Assembly: GCA_035366835.1 (NCBI GenBank)
Contig: DAOSIS010000006.1
Coordinates: 1 to 64,000 of the forward strand
Source: UBA6109 sp035366835
Lineage (GTDB): Bacteria; Desulfobacterota; Syntrophia; Syntrophales; UBA6109
DNA length: 64,000 bases
Reading direction: 5' to 3'
Every line of letters starts with the position of its first letter. The first letter of the stretch is position 1. This document shows positions 18,063 to 25,664 of this stretch, in pieces. The notes under the pieces were generated by a model, which saw only the letters and a list, made by a program, of their open reading frames with translations, had not been told where the DNA came from and ran no database searches. The translations under genes were made by a program, and so were the position numbers.

Positions 18063-18092
18063 CCTATAGCAGAACCGACAGGCCCTTGTCAA
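18063..18092 (-). promoter_or_regulatory. Promoter of the panC-led block
   Basis: TTGACA (18092-18087) and TATAGG (18068-18063) on the minus strand with an 18-bp spacer (17 if CTATAG is taken as the -10). Transcription would begin about 70 bp before the attenuator hairpin and 115 bp before panC. Confidence 0.6.
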
Positions 18093-18194
18093 GAAGATCG
18101 AAAACTTTAAAAACAAAACCGGAGGCCCCTTCCGCTTAAACCTGACACGAACATCTTGACGTTACCGTCCTGCCTCGCACCAAAAAATTTGACT

Positions 18195-18223
18195 TTGAAC
18201 CCCGGGGCCGCAGGTGCTAGAAT
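18195..18223 (+). promoter_or_regulatory. Promoter of the PA2779-like operon
   Basis: TTGAAC (18195-18200), 17-bp spacer, TAGAAT (18218-18223), 45 bp before the start codon. It diverges from the panC promoter. Confidence 0.6.
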
Positions 18224-18268
18224 AGCTTCCAGTTCGAACAATCTATCCATTTCGCAGGGAGGATCGAC

Positions 18269-18664
18269 ATGCTGAAAAGATTCCGGATACCGGCCCTGGC
18301 CATTTCCGTGGCCTTCTACATCGTCCTCTTCATGAGCTTTCCGGCCGCAGCCGGGCTGATCCCTTCGGTGCCCTCCTCGGCCGAGATCGCCGACAAGACC
18401 CGGGGAGCGGAGATCGACAAGGTCCAGAAGGTTCTGGAGATGCAGATCGTGATCGACAAGCTCGAGGCGTACGGCCTCTCCGCCGATGAAGTGAAGGCGA
18501 AGTTGCAGGGCATGTCGGACGACCAGCTCCACATGATGGCCCAGGCCTCGGACCGCGTCCTGGCGGGCGGCGACGGGCTCGGGCTGGTCATCGGTATTCT
18601 GATCGTCGTGCTTCTGATCATTGTGATCATGAAGCTTCTCGACAAGCAGATCATCATCAAGTGA
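18269..18664 (+). CDS. PA2779-like small envelope protein
   Basis: The 131-residue protein has a signal peptide or N-terminal anchor (residues 8-28), an amphipathic helical middle (residues 35-95, with EIADKTRGAEIDKVQKVLE) and a strongly hydrophobic C-terminal segment (105-122) before LDKQIIIK. This layout and the following C39-like peptidase match the PA2779-PA2778 pair of Pseudomonas. The function of the family is not established. GGGAGGA precedes the ATG. Confidence 0.7.
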   Translation: MLKRFRIPALAISVAFYIVLFMSFPAAAGLIPSVPSSAEIADKTRGAEIDKVQKVLEMQIVIDKLEAYGLSADEVKAKLQGMSDDQLHMMAQASDRVLAGGDGLGLVIGILIVVLLIIVIMKLLDKQIIIK

Positions 18665-18674
18665 AACCGGCGCC

Positions 18675-19163
18675 TTGAACCGTTTCCTGCTCTGTCTCGT
18701 CCTGGCTTTCGGCGCCGGGCCGTCTCATCTCATCCCCGGTGTCCCCTTCGTGATGCAGGACTCGCAGTACTGCGGTCCTGCATCCCTTTCGTCGGTGCTG
18801 TCCCATTACGGCGATCCCCTGGATCAAAAGACGATCGGGAAGGCCGTGTACTCCCCCAAGCTGCAGGGCGCCCTGATCACCGACCTGGAAAACTACGCAC
18901 GGGGAAGGGGATTCGAGACGAAACTCGGCCGCGGCCGGCCGGCGGACATCAAGGATTTCGTATCCGCGGGCAGGCCGGTGATCGTTCTTGTCGATCTCGG
19001 GTTCTGGGTGGTGTCGAAGCCGCATTACCTGGTCGTTTACGGTTACGACGAAAAGGGGTTCCTGGCCCACAACGGGTTCGAGGCGGCCCAACTCTACCCC
19101 TACGGGGAATTCGAAGAGATATGGGAAAAGGCGGGCAACAGCTATCTCCTGGTCTATCGATAG
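18675..19163 (+). CDS. C39-like cysteine peptidase (PA2778-like N-terminal half)
   Basis: The 162-residue protein has a short N-terminal hydrophobic segment and a papain-like C39 domain: catalytic Cys in QYCGPASLSSVLSHYG (~residues 31-46) and His in KPHYLVVYGYD (~115). The only plausible start is TTG at 18675, without a clear ribosome binding site, 10 bp after the PA2779-like gene, so translational coupling is likely. PA2778-family proteins usually carry this domain and a TPR domain in one chain; here the TPR part is a separate overlapping gene. Confidence 0.7.
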   Translation: MNRFLLCLVLAFGAGPSHLIPGVPFVMQDSQYCGPASLSSVLSHYGDPLDQKTIGKAVYSPKLQGALITDLENYARGRGFETKLGRGRPADIKDFVSAGRPVIVLVDLGFWVVSKPHYLVVYGYDEKGFLAHNGFEAAQLYPYGEFEEIWEKAGNSYLLVYR

Positions 19164-19612
19164 GGATTCTGATTCTCTTGATCGTTCCCCTGCTGTCTTC
19201 CTGCGCCGTGCCCAAGATCATCGTGCTGGAAGACAAGCTCACGGCGGAGCAGCACAACGACCTCGGCTACGTCTACGAGCAGAAGGGGCTCTTCGATCTG
19301 GCCGAAAAGGAGTATCTGCTGGCCCTCAAGAAACGGAAAGACTGGCACGTCCCCTATTTCAACCTCGGGAACCTCGCCTTCAGGACAGGACGCTACGCGA
19401 AATCGGAGGATTTCTTCCGATCGGCCCTGGAGCACGACCCGGGCAATGCGGACGCCATGAACAACCTGGCGAACGCCCTTCTCCGGCAGGACAAGCTTCC
19501 CGAGGCCCGGTCCTGGATCGAAAAGGCGCTGCAGATCCGGCGTGCGGACGCCTATCTGGACACCTTGAAGAAAATCCGTGAAAAGGAAACCGTGCCGGGT
19601 GCGACCCCCTAG
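19121..19612 (+). CDS. TPR repeat lipoprotein
   Basis: The 163-residue protein begins with a signal peptide ending in the lipobox LLSSCAV and contains about three TPR units (residues ~43-145: HNDLGYVYEQKGLFDLAEKE, FNLGNLAFRTGRYAKSEDF, MNNLANALLRQDKLPEARS). It overlaps the C39-like gene by 43 bp in another frame. It corresponds to the C-terminal half of fused PA2778-type proteins but has its own lipid anchor. Confidence 0.78.
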   Translation: MGKGGQQLSPGLSIGILILLIVPLLSSCAVPKIIVLEDKLTAEQHNDLGYVYEQKGLFDLAEKEYLLALKKRKDWHVPYFNLGNLAFRTGRYAKSEDFFRSALEHDPGNADAMNNLANALLRQDKLPEARSWIEKALQIRRADAYLDTLKKIREKETVPGATP

Positions 19613-19834
19613 GATCGCGCCCTCTCCGCCGGTGCGGCGCACGGGAGAGACGCAGGAGCCGGGCAGGTCCGAACTGCGGAATATGGAACGCTGCGACGAC
19701 GCGCGTCGATTGCGCAGCAAAAAAGGCATTGACATCGGAGCCGGTCCGTTATGTAACATACGCCGTCCGGGTGACGGCTGGAAGCCTCAAGAGACAGGTC
19801 TCCCGGACCAGCAAGGCGGTTCCGGGTATCGTTG

Positions 19835-22207
19835 ATGGCAAAATTGACTCTGGCGGAGTGGCTGGCGCGGCGGGAAAAGGATCGGCGTTTCCTTGAAAAC
19901 GTCCGGGCGTTGAAGCGCATCCCCGCCTCCGCAGGCGAGTTCCGCCCCTTTCCCGAATGGATCCATCCGGCCCTTCTTCAGGTCCACGCCCGGCGCGGCA
20001 TCGAGAGGCTTTACAGCCACCAGGCCGATGCCGTCGATCTCGTGCGCAAGGGCCGGGACGTCGTCCTCATCACCCCGACGGCGAGCGGCAAGACGCTCTG
20101 CTACAACCTCCCCGTGCTTCAGCGCATCCTGGAGGAACCCGAGACGCGGGCCCTCTACCTCTTTCCGACAAAGGCCCTCGCCCAGGACCAGATGCACGAG
20201 ATCCACGGCCTCATCACGGATCTTCAAGCCGACATCAAGACCTGCACCTACGACGGCGACACCCCCGACGACGCCCGCCAGGCGGTCCGCAAACAGGGGA
20301 ACGTCATCGTCACCAACCCCGACATGCTTCACGCCGGGATCCTGCCCCACCACACCAAATGGCAGAAGCTCTTCACGAACCTCCGCTACGTCGTCATCGA
20401 CGAACTGCACGTCTACCGGGGGGTCTTCGGATCGCACTTCACCAACGTCATGCGCCGCCTGCAGCGGGTCTGCCGATTCTACGGCTGCAATCCCGTCTTC
20501 ATCTGCTGCTCCGCGACGGTCGCGAACCCGAAGGAGCATGCCGAGCGGGTCCTGGAGAGGCCCTTCACCCTCATCGACCGGAGCGGCGCCCCCAGGGCCG
20601 CGAAAACCTTCATCCTGTACAACCCCCCGATCGTCAACCGCGAGCTGGGCATACGCCAGTCGGCCCTCACCCCGGCACGCAAGATTGCCACGGAACTGAT
20701 CGAAAACGGGATTCAGACGATCGTTTTCGCGACGAGCCGCCTGAACGTCGAAATCCTCACGAAGTACCTGAAGGACCGCTTCGCGAAGGGCGCCCCCGGT
20801 TCCGACCGCCTTGTCAGCGGCTACCGCGGCGGGTATCTCCCGAACCTCCGCCGGGAGATCGAGGCGGGGCTCCGCAGCCGCGAGGTGATGGGCGTCGTCA
20901 GCACGAACGCCCTGGAGCTGGGGATCGACATCGGCAACCTCGAGGCCTGCCTTCTCGCCGGCTATCCGGGATCCATCGCCAGCACCTGGCAGCAGGCGGG
21001 CCGCGCCGGCCGCCGGGCGGGCGAAAGCCTCGCGCTCCTTATCGCCCGCAGCACGCCGATGGACCAGTTCATCGTGGAGCACCCGGAGTACTTCTTTTCC
21101 CGTTCCCCGGAGCATTGCCGGATCAATCCGGACAATCTGCTGATCCTGCTCCATCACATCAAGAGCGCCGCCTTCGAGCTGCCCTTCGAGCGGGGCGAGC
21201 GTTTCGGCGGGGAGGACCTGGGGGAACTCCTCGCCTATCTCGAGGAGAAGGGCGTCCTGCACAACGTGGAGGACCGCTGGCACTGGGCGGCGGAGAGCTA
21301 TCCCGCCGACGAGGTGAGCCTGCGGAGCATCAATCCGGAGAACGTCGTGGTGGTCGACACGACCGACGCGGGCGACCACCGCGTCATCGCCGAGGTGGAC
21401 TGGGACAGCGCCTTCACGACGATTCACCAGGACGCGATCTACATGCTCGCCTCCCAGCAGTACCACGTCGACGCCCTGGATCTGGAACGCAAGAAAGCCT
21501 ATGTGCGGAGGGTGGACGTCGATTACTACACGGACGCCATGACCTACACGAACGTCCGGGTCATCGACGCCTTCGACAAGCGGCGGGAGGCGCCGGCCAT
21601 CGTCGAACACGGCGAGGTCCAGGTGGTGCGCAAGGTCGTCGGGTACAAGAAGGTCAAATTCTACACCTCCGAGAATCTCGGTTACGGCGACGTAAACCTC
21701 CCCGAAAAGGACATGCACACGACGAGCTACTGGTTCACGGTGCCGCGCGACGCGCTGCGGTCGCTCCCCCACTCGCAGGCCGAGATCGTCGACGGCCTGT
21801 CGGGCCTCGCCTACTGCCTCCACCATCTGGCGGCGATGTTCCTGATGGCCGACATCCGGGATCTCGACGCCTGCATCGGCGACAAGAGCGGAGAGTGGTT
21901 CGTCCGCTTCGGCGCGGGAGGCCGGTCGATCACGGCCGCCCCCGCATCCGGGACCCCGTCCGCGGCCGTCGGAATCGACGCCTTCGATCCGACGCTGTTT
22001 CTGTTCGATGCCTATCCGGGCGGCATCGGCTTTTCGGACCTGCTCTTCGCCGAGCATCGCCGTCTGCTGGCCTCGGCGAAGCGCCTCATCCGGACCTGCC
22101 CGTGCAGCCACGGCTGTCCGAGCTGCGTCGGGCCGACCCTCGAAGTGGGCCCGGCGGCCAAGCAGGTCGCCCTCGACATCCTCGGCGTCCTGAACGTGGA
22201 ATCCTGA
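19835..22207 (+). CDS. mrfA: DEAD/DEAH-box helicase with C-terminal DUF1998 (MrfA/YprA family)
   Basis: The ~790-residue superfamily 2 helicase has Walker A TPTASGKTL, DELH as motif II (VVIDELHVYRG), SAT as motif III (CCSATVANP) and motif VI QQAGRAGRRAG. The C-terminal DUF1998-like region carries a four-cysteine site, CPCSHGCPSC, as in MrfA/Hrq1 helicases. In Bacillus subtilis MrfA works with the exonuclease MrfB in repair of mitomycin C damage; the next gene is the MrfB homologue, supporting the same role. ATG at 19835 is preferred to the TTG one codon before. Confidence 0.88.
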   Translation: MAKLTLAEWLARREKDRRFLENVRALKRIPASAGEFRPFPEWIHPALLQVHARRGIERLYSHQADAVDLVRKGRDVVLITPTASGKTLCYNLPVLQRILEEPETRALYLFPTKALAQDQMHEIHGLITDLQADIKTCTYDGDTPDDARQAVRKQGNVIVTNPDMLHAGILPHHTKWQKLFTNLRYVVIDELHVYRGVFGSHFTNVMRRLQRVCRFYGCNPVFICCSATVANPKEHAERVLERPFTLIDRSGAPRAAKTFILYNPPIVNRELGIRQSALTPARKIATELIENGIQTIVFATSRLNVEILTKYLKDRFAKGAPGSDRLVSGYRGGYLPNLRREIEAGLRSREVMGVVSTNALELGIDIGNLEACLLAGYPGSIASTWQQAGRAGRRAGESLALLIARSTPMDQFIVEHPEYFFSRSPEHCRINPDNLLILLHHIKSAAFELPFERGERFGGEDLGELLAYLEEKGVLHNVEDRWHWAAESYPADEVSLRSINPENVVVVDTTDAGDHRVIAEVDWDSAFTTIHQDAIYMLASQQYHVDALDLERKKAYVRRVDVDYYTDAMTYTNVRVIDAFDKRREAPAIVEHGEVQVVRKVVGYKKVKFYTSENLGYGDVNLPEKDMHTTSYWFTVPRDALRSLPHSQAEIVDGLSGLAYCLHHLAAMFLMADIRDLDACIGDKSGEWFVRFGAGGRSITAAPASGTPSAAVGIDAFDPTLFLFDAYPGGIGFSDLLFAEHRRLLASAKRLIRTCPCSHGCPSCVGPTLEVGPAAKQVALDILGVLNVES

Positions 22208-22229
22208 AAGGTTGTCAAAAAAGCGGATC

Positions 22230-23519
22230 ATGAACCTGCGCGACCGCCTTCGGTCACTGACCGGCGAGAAAGAAACCGGGGCGACGGCCTCCCGGCAGAA
22301 GGAAGGGCTCGCAGAACTCCGGAAACGCATCGAAGCGATCATGGAGCGCCGCCCGGCGCGGCGGACGTTCGCCCCGGGGCGGACCGGCCGCGTTCGCGGG
22401 GCCATCGAAGGCGGAGAAGAAGTCGCGAATGCCCACGGACGCTGCATCGTTCTCTCCCGCCGCATCGAGGGCTCCTCGCTGCACGGCCGACGAGCGGTCC
22501 GGGAATTCGCCTCCATGGACATGAAGGCGGCCGCCCTGCTCGCCAACCGCGCCGACCTCGGAAGCCTCTCCTGGCAGGACGGCCTCTTCCTCGACACGGA
22601 AACGACGGGGCTCGCCGGCGGAACCGGCACCGTCGCCTTTCTCGTGGGGTTGGGCTGGTTCGAAGGCGAGGCCTTCGAGAGCCGTCAGATCTTTCTGCGC
22701 GACTTCGGCGACGAGCGGGCGGCGCTGGCCGTCCTGAAGGAATACGCCCACGGCCGCAGTTTCCTCGTCTCCTTCAACGGCAAGGCCTTCGACGTCGGTC
22801 TCCTGTCCGCGCGCTTCATCATGAATCGCCTGGGCGATCCCCTTGCGGCGCTCCCGCACCTGGATCTCCTCCACCCGGCCCGCAGGCTGCTGGGCCACCG
22901 CCTCGAGAACTCCCGGCTGACCACGATGGAGGAGAGGGTCCTCGGCCTCATGCGGGACCATGACGTGCCCGGAAGTGAAATCCCGCAGCGGTACTTCGAT
23001 TGGCTCCGCTGCGGCGATCCGCTCCTTCTGCGCGACGTCTTCCAGCACAACCGCCTGGATGTGATCTCCCTGGCGGCCCTGGCGTCGCATCTGTCCGGGA
23101 TCCTGCGTCCCGAAACGGCGTGCGGCCCTTCCGAGCCGGGAGACCGCCTTGCCGCGGCGAGACTGCTGCACCTGCGCGGGGACCGGGATTCCGCCGTCGT
23201 CACGCTCGGTTCCCTGGTCCGGTCGGATTGCGCCTCCGTCCGGGGGGAGGCTCGTCGGCATCTGGCGCTGATTCTCAAGAAGGAAGGCCGCTGGGAAGAG
23301 GCGGCCGGCCTGTGGGAGGACATGATCGCATCGGATCCGGATGATCGTTTTGCCCTTGAAGAACTGGCAAAGATATGCGAGCATCGCCGCCGTGACTGGC
23401 AGCGGGCGGCCGATCTTACCGAGCAGGCCCTGCGGTCGTCTCCGCCTCCCTCTCCGGGAGAGCGCGACGCACTTCAGCACCGTCTCGCCCGCCTTTCGCG
23501 CCTGCTGCAGAGGGGCTGA
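22230..23519 (+). CDS. mrfB: RNase H-like exonuclease with TPR tail (MrfB/YprB family)
   Basis: The ~429-residue protein has a DnaQ/RNase H-like exonuclease core: motif I LFLDTETTGLAGGTG (~residues 119-133), FNGKAFDVGLL, and HNRLDVISLAAL as motif III, giving the acidic metal site D, E, D, D. The C-terminal ~110 residues form TPR-like helices. It starts 22 bp after the helicase gene, the same pairing as B. subtilis mrfAB. A TTG at 22212 is a less likely start. Confidence 0.85.
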   Translation: MNLRDRLRSLTGEKETGATASRQKEGLAELRKRIEAIMERRPARRTFAPGRTGRVRGAIEGGEEVANAHGRCIVLSRRIEGSSLHGRRAVREFASMDMKAAALLANRADLGSLSWQDGLFLDTETTGLAGGTGTVAFLVGLGWFEGEAFESRQIFLRDFGDERAALAVLKEYAHGRSFLVSFNGKAFDVGLLSARFIMNRLGDPLAALPHLDLLHPARRLLGHRLENSRLTTMEERVLGLMRDHDVPGSEIPQRYFDWLRCGDPLLLRDVFQHNRLDVISLAALASHLSGILRPETACGPSEPGDRLAAARLLHLRGDRDSAVVTLGSLVRSDCASVRGEARRHLALILKKEGRWEEAAGLWEDMIASDPDDRFALEELAKICEHRRRDWQRAADLTEQALRSSPPPSPGERDALQHRLARLSRLLQRG

Positions 23520-23579
23520 AGAGAGGCACGGTGGAACGATCCCGGCGTTTTTATTCGGGGATTGACAAGCGAGGTCAGG

Positions 23580-23909
23580 ATGGATAAGTTACCGAAAAAT
23601 AAAAATGAGGAGCAGAACTCCTTGGCCACGACTTATTACAAATGCAAGAAATCCGGGCAGTGGATCACCGCGGAATGTGAAGATCTGACCTGCGAGTGGA
23701 GGCTCAAGAATCCCGCCTTCCACAACTGCACGTGGGTTGCCTGCAACTTCGGGCCGTTCACCCTTGAGGAAGTGGGGGAGATGATGGGTGTGACGAGGGA
23801 AAGGATCCGGCAGATCGAAGCCAAGGCCCTCAAAAAGCTTCAGCACAAGAAACGCAGAGACCAGTTGCGGGATTTTGCGTCGCCGGACAGCGACTGGGAC
23901 AGCATCTGA
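23580..23909 (+). CDS. Minimal sigma70 region 4-like DNA-binding protein
   Basis: The 109-residue protein ends in a classical region 4.2 helix-turn-helix (GVTRERIRQIEAKALKKL, residues 70-87) that matches the -35 recognition helix of RpoD-type sigma factors. Regions 1-3 are absent. The N-terminal half has five cysteines (C22, C33, C38, C50, C55), suggesting a metal or redox site. The ATG at 23580 has GAGG upstream. It could act as an anti- or co-sigma or as a -35-binding regulator; nothing in the sequence decides. Confidence 0.72.
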   Translation: MDKLPKNKNEEQNSLATTYYKCKKSGQWITAECEDLTCEWRLKNPAFHNCTWVACNFGPFTLEEVGEMMGVTRERIRQIEAKALKKLQHKKRRDQLRDFASPDSDWDSI

Positions 23910-23916
23910 CGGCGTT

Positions 23917-23945
23917 GCGCCGCGGTCTGAACGGACCGCGGGCGC
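23917..23945. terminator. Hairpin between convergent genes
   Basis: GCGCCGCGGTC and GACCGCGGGCGC form an 11-bp GC-rich stem with one bulge and a 6-nt loop, between the sigma region 4-like gene and the crotonase gene. On the plus strand a T-rich stretch follows about 12 nt later. Probably a terminator. Confidence 0.5.
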
Positions 23946-23952
23946 CCCTTCG

Positions 23953-24732
23953 CTATTCTTTTTTCCTCCGCTTCAATTCCGCGAGAAATTCCTGCATGTG
24001 CAGCTTGCGCTCCGGCCGCGAGAAGAGGAGCGCGCACATATCGTATTCGAAATCCAGCATGGCGCTTTTGTCCATCCGCGGGGCGACATCGGAGATCTTT
24101 TTCACGGCCTCGAGAGCCCTCGGCGAACGCTTCGCCAGCTCCGCCGCCATGATCTCGGCCTCGGCCATGAAGCGCTCGGGCGGGGCGACCTTGTTCACGA
24201 GCCCGATCCGCAGGGCCTCCTTGGCGCCGATCGGCTCCCCGAGCATGGCGATCTCCTTGGCCTTTGCCGTTCCCACGCGGTTCCTCAAGGGGGTGAACAG
24301 GGGGTTCAGGCCGAATTTCAGCTCCGGATGGCCGAAGATGGCCGCTTCGGATGCGATGATCCAGTCGCAGATGACGGCCAGGTTGAAGCCCCCGCCCAGG
24401 GCGATGCCGCCGACCCCGGCGATCACCGGCTTTTTGAAGGTGAAGATCTTTTTCAGGCAGTTCGCAACGGATTTGAAGTAGTCGTCGATCCGGTCTTCGG
24501 AGAGGGCCGCCATCTCCTTGACGTCCATCCCCGCGGAAAAGATCATCTTTCCCCCCGTGAGGATGACGGCACGAACCCCTGCATCCCCCTCGAGGCGGAC
24601 AAACGCCGACTCCAGCCCCGAATGCATCGCGGCGGAAAGGGCATTCATCTCCCGCGGGCGGTCCATGGTCACGACGGCAAAACCGTTCTTCTTTTCCACC
24701 CGGATGATCTGGGTTTCCGAAGCCCCGCTCAT
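23953..24732 (-). CDS. Enoyl-CoA hydratase/isomerase (crotonase) family protein
   Basis: The 259-residue protein shows the crotonase oxyanion segment IFSAGMDVKEM and GVGGIALGGGFNLAVICD. Hydratases have a glutamate where this protein has Asn in GGGFNLA; the second glutamate (GHPEL) is kept. Loss of one catalytic acid argues for isomerase, decarboxylase or other activity, so the substrate is open. It lies 32 bp after sppA. The ATG at 24732 gives a normal crotonase length. Confidence 0.8.
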   Translation of the reverse strand: MSGASETQIIRVEKKNGFAVVTMDRPREMNALSAAMHSGLESAFVRLEGDAGVRAVILTGGKMIFSAGMDVKEMAALSEDRIDDYFKSVANCLKKIFTFKKPVIAGVGGIALGGGFNLAVICDWIIASEAAIFGHPELKFGLNPLFTPLRNRVGTAKAKEIAMLGEPIGAKEALRIGLVNKVAPPERFMAEAEIMAAELAKRSPRALEAVKKISDVAPRMDKSAMLDFEYDMCALLFSRPERKLHMQEFLAELKRRKKE

Positions 24733-24764
24733 ATCGGCTCCATCATCGGACACCGGTTCCGACC

Positions 24765-25658
24765 TCACCTGCCGACGTACAGATACTGGATCTCCGCCAC
24801 CGCCGCCTCGCCCTTCCGGATTTCGGAGACCAGAAGCGAAAAGGCCTGCTGACTCAGGTATTCCCACAGGTGAACGGCCTTCTTTTCCGGATAGACGGGT
24901 TCCGGCGTCCCGGGGATGCCCGCCAGTTTCCCTGCGAGCCGAACGGCATGGCCGAGATCGCCGAGCTCGTCCACGATCTTCATCTTCCGGGCCTGCCGCC
25001 CGGAGAAGATGCGCCCGTCGGCGATCTTCTTCAATTCCTCTTTGGAGATCCTGCGGTTCTGCGATACGACGTCGAGGAACTGGTCATAGATGTCATCCAC
25101 GAGGGATTGCATCAGGGCGCGCTCTTCGGCCGTCATCTCCCGCACGGGGGAGCCGATGTCCTTGTACTTGCCGCTCTTCACCACCGACGATTTCAGGCCG
25201 ATCTTCTTCAGCAGCTCCTCGGCGTTGGGGAAATGCATGACCGCCGAGATGCTCCCCGTGATCGTGCCGGGATTGGCCACGATCCTGTCGGCCGCGCAGG
25301 CGATCAGGTAACCGCCGGAAGCGGCCACCGACCCCATCGAGGCGACGATCTTCTTTTGCTTTTTGATTCGCAGAAGGGCTTCGTAGATTTCCTGCGCCGG
25401 CGCCACTCCACCGCCGGGGGAATCGATTCTCAGGACGAGCGCTTTGATCCGGTCGTCTTTTCCGAAATCGTCGATCTGTCCGACGACCTCGCGGGCGTCG
25501 CGGATGATCCCGTCGACCTCCACGATTCCGACCTTGTCGCCCGCCGCAAAGGACCGGCCGTCCCGTCCGAAACGGGACATTGCGTATACGGCAGCGAAGA
25601 AGAGGGCCCCGATGAGGAGAAGGAGGACAAGTCCGAAAACAATCGGATGCCTTCTCAT
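24765..25658 (-). CDS. sppA: Signal peptide peptidase SppA
   Basis: The 297-residue short-form SppA has one N-terminal membrane helix (residues 5-27), the nucleophile Ser114 in AASGGYL and the general-base lysine in KSGKYKDIGSP (164/166). It degrades residual signal peptides in the membrane. It lies 6 bp after rpsA. Confidence 0.92.
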   Translation of the reverse strand: MRRHPIVFGLVLLLLIGALFFAAVYAMSRFGRDGRSFAAGDKVGIVEVDGIIRDAREVVGQIDDFGKDDRIKALVLRIDSPGGGVAPAQEIYEALLRIKKQKKIVASMGSVAASGGYLIACAADRIVANPGTITGSISAVMHFPNAEELLKKIGLKSSVVKSGKYKDIGSPVREMTAEERALMQSLVDDIYDQFLDVVSQNRRISKEELKKIADGRIFSGRQARKMKIVDELGDLGHAVRLAGKLAGIPGTPEPVYPEKKAVHLWEYLSQQAFSLLVSEIRKGEAAVAEIQYLYVGR

Positions 25659-25664
25659 GACGCG

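Noticed and set aside
17960..18092. T-box leader before panC
   Set aside because: The leader is too short and lacks the conserved T-box sequence and a specifier stem.
19787..22630. 947-codon minus-strand open frame
   Set aside because: Antisense to the MrfA-like helicase, whose helicase motifs are complete; composition is typical of a shadow frame.
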